Origin: Actinidia chinensis
Taxonomy: Eukaryota > Streptophyta > Magnoliopsida > Ericales > Actinidiaceae
NCBI GenBank assembly: GCA_009663005.1
Contig: VIGQ01001248.1
Span: 1 to 19,609 of the forward strand
Direction: 5' to 3'
DNA: 19,609 nucleotides
Shown here: positions 9,795-19,010 of the stretch, piece after piece
Layout: each line of letters opens with the position of its first letter
Numbering within the stretch: position 1 is the stretch's first letter
Notes under the pieces: generated by a model
The model's input: the letters and a program-made list of their open reading frames with translations, nothing else
Told to the model about the DNA's origin: nothing
Databases searched by the model: none
Program-made: the position numbers and the translations under genes

Positions 9795-10144
9795 ATTAAT
9801 TTCACTTTTGAAATTTTATATAGACTAAACTAATTGTTAAAAGTTTTTAACCCCTTTATTAATTTTTTCTAATACCCCTTGATGTCCTTTTGTACTTTCA
9901 CTTCCTCCGCCTTTTTCCATCTGCCCCCTCCCTCCTGCTCCCCTTTTTCGTCCTTTCTTCTTCCTCCCCCCCTTCTGTTTTTTCTCCCCGCCCCCCTCTG
10001 CCTCCCGCTTTTCCTCTTATTTTTACCTATTCGCTGGTTTTGCTCGTTCTTTCTTTATTTTGTTACTTTGCTTCGTTTTTTTCCTCCGATACAGACCCCC
10101 TGTTCTTTTCTTTTTTAATTACTTTCACTTTCAAATTTTATATA
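9795..10144. repeat. Internal direct repeat in the Helitron
   Basis: The text TTAATTTCACTTTTGAAATTTTATATA at about 9796-9822 recurs as TTAATTACTTTCACTTTCAAATTTTATATA at about 10115-10144. The two flank the pyrimidine-rich core, suggesting an internal duplication or a slot where the core was acquired. Confidence 0.5.
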
Positions 10145-10781
10145 AAAATATTTATAAAAAAATATTATATTTCTTTTGGAGGAGATATTGATTGAATGTT
10201 ATGATGTTATGTAATATGAATTCTTACTACTAGTATGGAACTACTTCAAAGTTATTATTTTTCTTATTATTTTTATGATAAATCAAACTCCGAAAAAATA
10301 CATTATTATTTTACTGAAAGGATTAGTCTCAAATACAGATAACTATAACTATCAACTCAACATTATGATAAGTTTAAAAAATATTACACATTCTTTGATC
10401 TATAATTATTTTCAGCTCTTTTATAAAAAACATAACATGAGAGTAAAAACGAATTATAATTTTTTATTCTAATATTCTTTATATCAAAAATTCGGAAGTA
10501 AATTAAAAAAAATAAAAAATGCCAGGAGTATTCACAGAAAACGAAAATAAATGCGGTATAAAAAGTTTTATCTTCATTTTTTAATTACTCCAAAATCTAG
10601 AAAAAGTGACAGTAAAAAACTATTACAGTGATTAAAAACAAGAATAAAAGGTTTGAATGGCAAAAATTGGAAGTTTGAAGGAAGACTTGAAGTAAAAGTT
10701 TGACAGTCAACAAAAAGGTCATATCGAGGGGTTGAAAACTATTCCTTGTTAGTTTTACACATGATTAGTTTAGTTTATAGA
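9822..10781. repeat. Internal inverted repeat in the Helitron
   Basis: About 9822-9898 is imperfectly inverted at about 10700-10781. The left part reads TAGACTAAACTAATTGTTAA and then AACCCCTTTATTA and CCCCTTGATGTCCTTTTGT. The right part reads AAAAAGGTCATATCGAGGGG and later GATTAGTTTAGTTTATAG. Pairing would fold most of the element back on itself. Confidence 0.55.
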
Positions 10782-11146
10782 CTTAGTTAATTTTTGAAAA
10801 AGTAACGAGAGCTATCTTATTTGTGATTAATTTTTTTATTTTTTATTAATTTATTCTTCTACGATAAAGAATATTAAAATCGATGAAATAAATTTTTATT
10901 TTATTTTTTGTATAGTGCCCATGGGCACCATGCATTACTAGTACCTACAATGAACACCACTCTCGTTGCGATGACAAGGTGTTTTAAAAATAACTTCCAT
11001 CAACCACCATGCTGTACCAACACTTCTCCTATGATGCCACAGTGTCCTTAACACAAACCTCCATCAACACCATAACTTTTTGCCATTGGAGTTCCATTTT
11101 GTATTCTTTAAAATCTTGACACACATAGGTTACAACACTTCGCCTA

Positions 11147-11547
11147 AATATTTCTTCCGCAACCTTTAATTCCCTACAAATATTTATGAACTATCACAAC
11201 CATCAAGGTAATATCCATGGATCGACAAGGGGCCAATATTTTGATGTAAACACCATGCAATCAACACCTTTTGTCCTAGAATCTAACCAGGCTCTCCCCA
11301 TCATCACGCGATACTCAATAGTACCTAGAAGTTCATTAAAGGATAAAGTCTAATTGAGTCAAAAAGATAATACAACATTGGTATTAGGGTAGGGTTCTAA
11401 GAAAGATGAGATTGTTAGGGGTGAGGGTGGGGGTGAGGATTTTCAGCATTGCGGGAACACATGGTGGGTGTTTTTCGAGGTGGGGTAGAGATGAAAAGAG
11501 TTGTAGAATGGAGGTTTGGGGTGGAAGTGGAGTGTATATGGTATTCA
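11147..11547. other. Central spacer, unique part
   Basis: About 400 bp between the end of the left arm and the start of the tandem units. It has no counterpart in the right arm. It contains a short G-rich patch at 11415-11440 and small open stretches without recognisable domains. I see no gene or repeat here. Confidence 0.5.
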
Positions 11548-12949
11548 GAGTGATTATAATCCTCTACGCAAAATATGCACTTATTTATTATCATTCACGT
11601 ATTTGATCAAATGAGACAAATTTTCAGTTGATAACGAATCAATGTCCCGGATGAAAGGGCTTTCAATACCTGATGACTTTCACTTTGTCGAGACTGAATT
11701 AAACAACAAAACAAACAAATTGAAGAGTTTAGATCGTCTAATTATTGATGTGATTCGTGTGGCTATCCTGCCTATCGTTTCATTCAGGTTAGTTCAGACC
11801 AAGTAGTTTTCAATGTGTACTCAATTTTTCGAATTTTTGATCCAAACGCGTTATAATTTCATACTTATCAATTCATAATTTCTTCTCCAAAAAATAGTAC
11901 GATAGATCTCGGTAACCGACCTAATTGGATCCACATTCGGTGCACTTATGAGCATAATGTCTTATAATGCATGACTCGAAACGTGACTCGACAAGCCATC
12001 GAGAGAAGTTTTTTTTGAATCAGAACCGTTGTAATTTTAAGTAGGACTAATATATCATCAACGCAAATTTTAAATGATTTAATATTGTTCATACTTGACG
12101 AAGAGACTTTTGTCAGTTGATAACGAATTAAATGTCCCAGATTTAGGCCTTTCATATCGATAGATTTTCAATAATTTCCAGGAGTGATTAAAATATCAAG
12201 AAAAACAAATGAAATAGTTTGGATTGTCCGGTAATTATGTTGGCATTGTGTTGTCTAATGTAACACTAATCACTATAGGCTGATTCAGACCAGTAAGTCC
12301 GTGTGCAGACTCAATTTTACGAATGATCGATCAAAATTATTACGATATCATATCTATCAATTTTGTAATTTTTTCTAAAAACAGTGCAATCCGATGTCGA
12401 AAACTAACTGATCGGATCACATTCGATGCATCTATAAGCAATAATATCCTATAACGCATGACCCAAGGGCCATCAGAGAAGTTTTTTTCGAATCGAAACT
12501 ATTAGTATTTTAAGTAGGAGTGATTATATATCCTCTACGCAAAATATGAAGTGATTTAATGATTGCTATGTAGTTGATCGAATGAGACAAATTATCGATT
12601 GATAATGAATCAATGTCCTGGATGAACGAGTTTTCAATACCCGATAACCTTAAAATTTCACAAAACTGATAAAAACAGCAAGACAAACAAATTGAATAGT
12701 TTGGATTGTCATAATTATGTTGCAATTGTGTGGCTATCCCACACTATCGCTATAGGTTGATTCAAAACCAAGAAAGTTCGATGTGCAAACTCGATTTACC
12801 GAATGTTCGATCTAAAACGTTGCAATTTCAAATCTTATCCTTTCAATAATTTTTCTCAAAAACTGTGACGATCAGATTTCGGGAATAACCTGATCGGATT
12901 GTATTTGGTGCACCTATGAGTAATAATGTCCTACAATGCATACTCGACG
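11548..12949. repeat. Satellite-like tandem repeat, ~475-495-bp unit, about three copies
   Basis: Three head-to-tail units start near 11548, 12044 and 12517. Anchor words recur once per unit: CTCTACGCAAAATATG or its variant (about 11561, 12059, 12532), TTGATAACGAAT or TTGATAATGAAT with ATGTCC (about 11627, 12118, 12599), GATCGGAT-like text (about 11925, 12411, 12892), and GCATGACTCGA or its variant (about 11968, 12456, 12937). The last unit stops at CTCGAC, where the right arm of the inverted repeat starts (GGCGAAGTGTTG, about 12950), so it lacks the final ~45 bp of the unit. No coding content is seen. Confidence 0.85.
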
Positions 12950-15671
12950 GCGAAGTGTTGTAACTATGTGTAAGATTTGAAGAATAACCAAATTGACACT
13001 CGAAGACAAAAGGTAGGTTGTTGATGGAGGTTGTTTAAGACACTGGGCATCAAGGAGAGTGTTGGTTAAGCATGGTGGTTGATGGAAGGATTTTTCAAAA
13101 AACTAGTCATCGTAAGAGAGTGTAGTTTCATTTGTAGTTAAGGTAGTAATTTATGTGTTTTTCTCTATAAATGTATGTGTAATGCATTCATTGTTAAGAA
13201 CAAATCCATTAATCCTTACAAGGGGTTTCTATCTAGGAGTAGGAGTAGGAGTCGGAGTTAATCAACCCACGATTTGGATTATAATAGAAGCAGGGAGGAG
13301 AATAGAAATTTTTAAATGTTTTAACAGTCATCTTTTTTGTATCCCATTCTCTTCTTGCATATTAAATTTAACTTTCTGTATTATTTGATTTGCCATATTG
13401 TCATATCCAGAAAACAGTCCAAGGATTGCCTGATATTCTTTTTGTTTGTTAATTATGAAGGAGTCTCTTTCCAGTATGTCGATTTCACTTGAAAATATTT
13501 AATTGGTAAACAGGTGGGTTTTTAACGTCTAAATGGGATGAATTTGGGTTATAATTTTATCTGTATAATAAGACATTAGCATCCTGTGTAATACGTGAAC
13601 CTATGGCACCTAATAGGGCAAGTTCTTCAAAAAGAAAGAGAAAATAAAAAGTATTATGAGTTTCAACTTTTGGAGTAATTGGTCCAACTAGAAAGTAGTT
13701 AATGTTCTTAGCGAGAGGCATGCTAGCGATATCAAGATTCCTCTGAAAGAAAACAGAGCTATATTTGAACAACCCCAGGACAATTTTGCCGATAATAAAA
13801 AACTAACAAATCGTTACAATGAGGTTCCAAAGCATTACAAAAGACACGATCTGGAAATTTGATTAAACCATGAATTCAAAAAACTGTCTAGAAAGTACAA
13901 GAAAACTGCTTCTTACACCAATTTCAAGAATGTAAATACACTTTATAAATCATTCAACATAAGCTAGGACATAAGAGACCATACATTAAATTGTATTTGT
14001 ACGAGCAATGGAAAAAGAGTGCCACAAATACTCCAGTTGCATGCATCTTCGCATTAAACGATGGCGTTCTGTTTGCGAAAGGCGCTCCAATGTGAAATTA
14101 TCGTTGCAGCTGGCCTACGCCCTACTACATCTTTACCAGAATCACTCGATTTAGATTCTAGACCATTGTCCTCTGCACCTCTCTCCTTGTATAGCTCAGG
14201 ATGGTTTGCAAGAACTAGTTTTTGAATTCAAGAAAATCATATACAAGGGACAAGAATAAAAGCTATAAATAAATGTCTACGTGAAACTATTAACCTCATC
14301 AATCTAAAAATAATAGGGACACGAGATATCCAGACTACCCTACAAATGCAAACCAAGTCTGGTAGGAAGGTTTGGGAAACCAGAAAATGTATACTGTAAT
14401 TTAGTAGTATAAAGGGAATGGCACAAGAGTATCTATAGAAAGCCTCTTCTTAAGTTTTCAGCATAGTCTCTGTCACGTTGAAAATAATTTGCACTGTAAC
14501 TTGAGGGAATGCTAGATTCTATTTTAATTCGACTAGTTAGCCTTTTCTCCTATAGGAGCTTTTTAGCATACTCTGTTTTCTCAATGTTTCTAAGCTTGTA
14601 TCTGTAATCATTAGAATCAACGAAATAAAATCTTTAAATAGATAAGCAAAGAAGATGGTCTATGGTGATCTACAAAGACAAGAAAACAATTTTACTTCCC
14701 CATCTTTCAATCTAAAAGCGACCATAACCTGAAGGTTTGTCTCAACATAGCATACTTTCTTGCTAGCCAATCCCTATTTCTTTTTCTTGTAAAATCTTTA
14801 CAAACAATTTAAAAAAAACCTGACAGCACTCCACAACGTGGAAACTCAATCATGTTTTGCCACAATAGGATAGGACTAGGCATACTCAATGGAGAGTTGA
14901 ACCTCGGCAATCCCAGTAGTCCACTGAGTCAAGCTTTCCTCTGAGTTTTGCCTCTCCACCTGAGTGGAAACAAATGGGTAATTTGATTACAATTCTCAAG
15001 AATAATACTCATTATACTATATATTATTGCAGAATAATGTTTGTCTGGAGCACTTCCTTTTAGTATGTTAAATGGAATGTATCTTAATAGTATCTCAATA
15101 AAGTTTATCCTAAATAGAAAGTATGTTAATCTATACCATATCAAATTTTTTGATTATTTTTTACTTTTAAAGCCATTTCTAGAAAGTATTGTTGGCTGCC
15201 TTATTGACATTGATTATTTTAAACACAGTATGAAAAATGAACCACATTTTCTAAAACAATCCCAAAACTCTAGCTGTATACACGCATACCATGGAAGAGT
15301 TCTTCAATTTTCTAATTGAGTAACATTTACAAAGTTCATGGAAGAGGACAAGTTCAATTTATTTTGTATAGCTTTGGAAGTTCCATTCACTACCATTTTT
15401 AAACCAACATAAAAAAAAAACTCATCTTAAATAGAAAACTTAATTTTTTGCATTTTTAATAAAGATAAAAATTATTTTGACTAGCTCAAACAATCACAAA
15501 AAGGGACTGGGGGTCATCACAGCTTTTTGTCCTCTGGACTGTACTCTGGGTACTCTGGTGCATAATGGCAACAGATAAGGAGATGCAAATTGACGAGGTC
15601 TCGAAGTGGTTTTTAAAATGAATTAATGATTATAGTAAATTCATGGGAGTTTCTTCAGAAAGGTTTGAAAT
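12950..15671. repeat. Right arm of the very long inverted repeat
   Basis: Reverse complement of 5529-11146 without the Helitron and without the 5694-7027 block. It begins exactly at the end of the central tandem array and ends around 15671, where its partner meets the copia LTR outer end at 5528. At the join corresponding to the missing left block it reads CACAAAAAGGGACTGGGGGT (about 15496-15515). It carries a second copy of the unknown gene fragment on the minus strand. Confidence 0.88.
13557..14960 (-). pseudogene. Unidentified gene fragment (right-arm copy)
   Basis: The minus strand repeats the left-arm gene-like pieces in the same order. The exon-like piece near 14890-14950 encodes LRGKLDSVDYWDCRGS. 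A middle piece at about 14440-14640 matches the DYKDKLRNIEKIEY region but has a TAG stop (KKLL then stop). A third piece at about 14075-14215 begins at an acceptor-like CTAG and encodes VLANHPELYKERGAEDNGLE, continues SKSSDSGKDVVGRRPAA, then TIISHWSAFRKQNAIV and a stop. That is a plausible C-terminal exon of about 50 residues, better preserved than in the left arm. A further open stretch at 13557-13772 (71 codons) contains MPLAKNINYFLVGPITPKVE and may be 3' flank rather than coding. Family unknown; not a functional gene. Confidence 0.4.
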
Positions 15672-15823
15672 GAAGGTAACATGGTTAGTTGAGGAAATAT
15701 AGATAAGTGCCTAGAAAAGTGGTGGTTCCTATATCTCCTTGAGAAAAGAATTGGGGAACTCAGTGAGAAGCCAAATTTGAAGAGTTAGTGAGGACTACTT
15801 TTTTTATTTGGGGTGGGGTGGGG
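15672..15823. other. Flank of the right arm with a G-rich terminus
   Basis: About 150 bp without a partner inside the window. It ends in three GGGG runs separated by single T (15810-15823), directly touching the LTR start at 15824. If the left copia element interrupted the left arm, the partner of this stretch should lie beyond the left window edge. Confidence 0.5.
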
Positions 15824-16800
15824 TGTTAGCCCAATAAGGAACCCAAGAGGGGGGTGAATTGGGTTTTTTAAAATTAATTAGCAATTATAATTAATTAAAA
15901 AGTTAAGCTAATCTCTACTACTACACATTTAACTAGTGTGCAATGTATTAAATGCAAAGGTAAAGTAAAAGCAAGAATTAGAGAAAGCATACCAAGATTT
16001 ATCGAGGTTCGATCACAACGCATGATCTACATCTTCCCAAGACCTCTGCAAAATCTTTTTCCATTACTTGCAATCAGCTGTTACAATGTGGGGGCTAATT
16101 TTGCAAAATGCTCAGCTTACTTTTACACTATAACTTATCGCCAAGTTCTTCAAAGAGGTTTTGTCTATGACCCTCTCAATCTTACTAGTGTTTTTGTCTA
16201 AGTACACTCAAACTTATAAAGAAAGGAATGAATGAAAGTATTACAAGTGAAATCAAACTCTCTCAATAGGAGTGGATATGAGTGGAATCACACAATCTAT
16301 GCTAGACCATGAAGACAAAAGGGTTTTTTAAGAAAACTTGACTTTTAAGCTTTGTAAATGATCAATCAATGAAATAGGATGTGTCTTCAATGTAGTTAAA
16401 TACCCTTGGAGACTTGTATTTAATGGCTTGATGAATAGTAAACTATTTGTGGTAGTTGTGGAGCATTTAATGTTGTTTCAAATAATTCTGCGTTCAAAAA
16501 TATTACGTTAGGTTGTCGACCTTCGGGTCGACAGCCTTCATTCTCTGTTAAAAGCTCACTATCTCTGGGTGTCGACATGCTTCATCAGGTGTCGCACTTC
16601 CAAATTGCTGTCTTTAGGAAATTTAGCCACTGATGGATGTCAATACTAGTGGTGACACTTTGTTCCGAATTCAGTTTGCGTTACTGGACATTTGGTGTCA
16701 ACCACTGGGGTCGACCCACTTATTGGTTTGGAATTTTAGGTTTGGCTTACTGACATTTGGTGATCAAGTTTGGTGTCGACATTTAAATGTTTAAGGAAAA
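15824..16800 (-). mobile_element. Second copia-type LTR (solo or 3' LTR), far end uncertain
   Basis: It starts TGTTAGCCC on the plus strand, then AATAAGGAACCCAAGAGGGG and a GTGAATTGGGTTTTTT run. The layout parallels 4143 onward of the first LTR (TGTTGCCC...AACCCTAGAGG...AATAGGTTGTT). Both later contain a GATTTAT-GGTTCG segment (15996-16010 here, 4286-4300 there). Hence I infer the same minus orientation and a related copia lineage. There is no primer binding site at the 15823 side, so host DNA lies there and this is the 3' end of the LTR. No copia internal region is found at higher coordinates. The other end, somewhere near 16800, is not resolved against the adjacent gypsy LTR. Confidence 0.6.
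16511..16536. repeat. GTCGAC hairpin with CTTCGG-type tetraloop
   Basis: TGTCGACC (16514-16521), the loop TTCG and GGTCGACA (16526-16533) form a perfect 8-bp stem. It is extended to 11 positions with one mismatch by GG...CC. C(TTCG)G is the very stable tetraloop when transcribed. It lies in an LTR region in which GTCGAC-like words recur (about 16569, 16588, 16710, 16773). Confidence 0.75.
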
Positions 16801-16809
16801 GGCCAAATA

Positions 16810-17518
16810 TGCTGAATTTAGCCTAGGCGTTCGAACTCTATGTTCAGGCTAAGTCGTGCGTTCGAACGCTTGGCGTTCGGACGTTGTCATTTGGGCGTTC
16901 GGCGGAAGAAACCACGCTCACTGGGTTTTGACAAGTGTGATATAACTGAACTCAATGTTTTCTTCTTCCCTCTTTCTTCTCTTCTTTTTCTTTTTTCTTC
17001 TTCTCTCTCGGGTCTCTCCGTAGGTGTGTTTGTTAATGGTGTGGGTGGAGGAAGTGTTTTTGTGTTATGGTGTATATGTTTTTGCTGAGACACATGGGAA
17101 ATCATCCATTTGGCTTCCCCATTGTAACTCCCGTGAGAGAATAAATGAATTCCCTTTTTTCTTTTCATTTTTCTCCTTTTTTCTTTCCCACGGCTCCTTT
17201 ATGGCGTTCAGACGTTGGAGTTCGCACGTCCCTTTAGCGTTCGAACTCTAAGAAGGATTTTTGGGTATCTATCTGGCGTTCGGACTTTCTTGCTTACATT
17301 TCAAAACTGCGAAACTTGAAATCTGCATTTTGGCCTTATCGTTTGAAAACTCCCATATTGACGTCGAACGCCAAGAGGAAAATTGGGCAAAAATTTAAAA
17401 TCGTAAAGTTTGAATTTCCTCTAACTTATTTTGGTCTTTTTGACTCTTAAGTCTCTAACGTTATTATTGGCGACACGTCGTGCTCCTTACGATGATAGAA
17501 TTCGGATTGGGGTAGTCA
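16810..17518 (-). mobile_element. 3' LTR of the Ty3-gypsy element (inner end clear, outer end not)
   Basis: On the minus strand the LTR begins TGACTACCCCAATCCGAATT just after a polypurine tract. It then contains ATCGTAAGGAGCACGACGTG, a segment I associate with chromovirus LTRs. Words of the type GCGTTCGAAC, GCGTTCGGAC or their complements recur about ten times between 16826 and 17375. Pyrimidine-rich tracts on the plus strand lie at 16962-17008 and 17150-17190. The outer end is not identified; I place it near 16810 where the CGTTCGAAC words stop and GTCGAC words begin. Confidence 0.6.
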
Positions 17519-17535
17519 TTCCCCCTCTTATAAAA
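17519..17535 (-). other. Polypurine tract of the gypsy element
   Basis: The minus strand reads ATAAGAGGGGGAA directly before the LTR start. This is the purine-rich primer site for plus-strand DNA synthesis expected immediately upstream of a 3' LTR. It fixes the direction of the element. Confidence 0.75.
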
Positions 17536-17829
17536 AGTTTGTCCTTCAAACTTGGCTAACATCAACATGCGTCCTTTGCCCAACTCTGATAAAACTCTTC
17601 GCATAATGTATGTCTCGGTTTGTGATAGATAACATATCTAATGGGGTTTAAACCCATGCGATGCCCTACTGACTCTCAGTTGGGCAGCTACAACATGGTA
17701 AACCCAATTAACTATCCAAGGCAATTCGCCCTTCCGAAAACACTTGGGTAGCTGGAATTACTAAAATGGTGCTGTGGCTACAAAAGAAAATCTGGAATGC
17801 AAAAGAGAACTAAACGACCTCACTTCGTG

Positions 17830-18480
17830 GAACGTTCATTCCAATAAGATGGATACCGTTCTTAATTTCATCTTCTTGTTCCCAAGTAGATTCGTTCATT
17901 ATGAGTGATTCCTCCATACCCCTCGCACAACGGAATAACTTTGTTTAGAAGACACTGATCACGACGATCAAAATCTCAATCGGCGTTTCCAAAGCTTTAA
18001 ATCTTCCTTAAGTCAAAGGAGAATGATGAATCAAATGAGCGGAAGGAGTCATTGTACATATTTCCGTAGCATTGAAAACATGAAAAACATCATGAACATG
18101 TGAAAGCTCTGGAGAGGAAGGGCAAATGCGATAAGCAACGTGCCAATTCGTTTGAAGAATTTCGAATGACCCATGTATCTTGGCTCAACCCTCCCTCTCT
18201 TACCAAAACGGATTTATCCCCTGGAGGAGATATTTAAAACAACGTGGGTCCCCTCTCCAAACTCTTAAATCTCGTCTCGCAAACATCTGCATAGCTCTTT
18301 TGGAGACCGGGCGTTTTGAAATCTCGTTGAATTACCTTTAATCTTATCAGTCAAGTCAGTTGACAATTCGGGGTCATAACATTTGTCGTTTTCTCCAATT
18401 CGCGTCAACAGATAGGCGACCTATATTTCCTCCCGTAAAGGCTTTCTACGGTGCCATTCCAATACTGGCGTGAATGAAAA
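17830..18480 (-). pseudogene. Gypsy integrase C-terminal region and chromodomain remnant
   Basis: The minus strand shows, in changing frames: GTVESLYGRKYRSPIC (about 18405-18455, family motif MAPFEALYGRKCRSPICW), a SPPGDKSVLVRERGLSQDTW segment (about 18175-18225, family GKLSPRYIGPF), NELARCLSHLPFLSRAFTCS (family YRLALPPELSxVHPVFHVS), then VIPLCEGYGGITHNERIYLG (about 17850-17910, family VLWRNHxVEEATWE). The last piece is a chromodomain of the kind that marks chromoviruses. It is heavily frameshifted and non-functional. Confidence 0.75.
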
Positions 18481-18499
18481 TTTTTTGTAAGCAAATAAA

Positions 18500-19010
18500 T
18501 TCTACAAGTTGGTAAGTGCCATTTCTAAGTCATTGGAAACGAGTAACACTAGCCTGTAACATGTCTTCAAAGTCTGGATAGTTCGTCTCTGACGTCCGTC
18601 TGTCTGTGGATAGAAGGCGGTGATAAGAGCTCGTTTGCAGCTTTTCCAAAACTTAGACGTAAAACCTCGGATCTCGATCCGAAAACGATAGAAAGGAAAC
18701 TGGTCGTTCCGTGAAGTCGAATAATCTCTGCGAGTAAAGGTTTGCGACTTAGATAAGGAATATGTAGTCTTAACTGGCAAGAAATGTGCTGACTTAGTGA
18801 GGCGATATACAGTAACCCAAATGGCCATACAACATTGGGTGAGTTCGGTAGTCCGACTACAAAATCCACGTGATGTGCTCCCTTTCATTCCGGGTTATTG
18901 GTAGCTAGCGTGGTAATAATCCTGCTGCCTTTGATGTTCCTGCTTGACTTGTTGACATCATTTACAAACATGGCGACATAAACTCTGCTATTTCCTTCTT
19001 CATTCCAGGC
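18500..19010 (-). pseudogene. Ty3-gypsy integrase, zinc finger and catalytic core
   Basis: From about 19010 downward: DASRRTKMYRD and VYVAMFVNDVNKSSRNIKGS (zinc-finger end; the expected CLTCQQVK cysteines are lost). Then comes MDFVVGLPNSP, with the first catalytic aspartate context intact, and VYRLTKSAHFLPVKTTYSLS in the next frame. EIIRLHG, GFTSKFWKSCKRAL, ITAFYPQTDGRQRRTIQTLK follow. The second aspartate segment (SDRDPRF in the family) is destroyed, and the third acidic residue (QTDGQSERT in the family) is replaced in GRQRRT. At least two frameshifts join 18502-18888 and 18567-18869. Gypsy-type order (integrase after RNase H) is clear. Confidence 0.88.

Larger units (their letters stand above)
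9485..10941 (+). mobile_element. Non-autonomous Helitron, complete ends
   Basis: The element begins TCTATATTATAAATC directly after an A (9484) and ends ATTACTAG directly before a T (10942). These are the TC...CTAG ends and the A^T insertion site typical of Helitrons. The palindrome GTGCCCATGGGCAC at 10915-10928, nine bases before CTAG, is the expected 3' hairpin. The right arm of the surrounding inverted repeat has the uninterrupted site (about 13138-13150, CTACCTTAACTAC on the opposite strand), which independently proves an insertion of 1457 bp. There is no Rep/helicase coding sequence, so it would depend on a helper. Inside are a pyrimidine-rich plus strand (about 9590-10110) and an internal inverted repeat. 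Open stretches in the pyrimidine-rich part are composition artefacts. Confidence 0.88.
5529..11146. repeat. Left arm of a very long imperfect inverted repeat
   Basis: This region is the reverse complement of 12950-15671, at roughly 85-90 % identity by eye with many small indels. Paired landmarks are 5529-5693 with about 15520-15671; 7028-7160 with about 15360-15510; 7195-7275 with about 15255-15350; 7560-7640 with 14880-14960; 7900-8100 with 14440-14640; 8410-8540 with 14060-14230; 9080-9110 with 13500-13550; and 10942-11146 with 12950-13140. Two blocks have no partner in the right arm: about 5694-7027 and the Helitron 9485-10941. Without these the arm is about 2.8 kb, matching the other arm. 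The outer limit is set by the copia LTR, so the repeat may once have continued. Confidence 0.88.

Noticed and set aside
9879..10195. Hydrophobic/proline-rich ORFs in two overlapping frames
   Set aside because: They result from C/T-rich composition inside a Helitron and have no domain or codon signal.
11406..11606. 66-codon plus-strand ORF in the central spacer
   Set aside because: It crosses from unique spacer into the tandem array and resembles nothing known.
13557..13772. 71-codon minus-strand ORF as an independent gene
   Set aside because: The left-arm counterpart at about 8850-9070 is broken and there is no start context; kept only as possible flank of the gene fragment.
5529..15671. 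Single DNA transposon with long terminal inverted repeats
   Set aside because: Plausible but unproven: both outer ends are masked or unresolved, no transposase is present and no target duplication can be checked in the window.
15824..16210. Plus-strand ORF near 15938-16201 as a gene
   Set aside because: The text matches the layout of a copia LTR end, so the open frame is incidental.
16887..17168. 93-codon minus-strand ORF in the gypsy LTR region
   Set aside because: It is produced by purine-rich tracts and CGTTCGAAC words and has no protein family.
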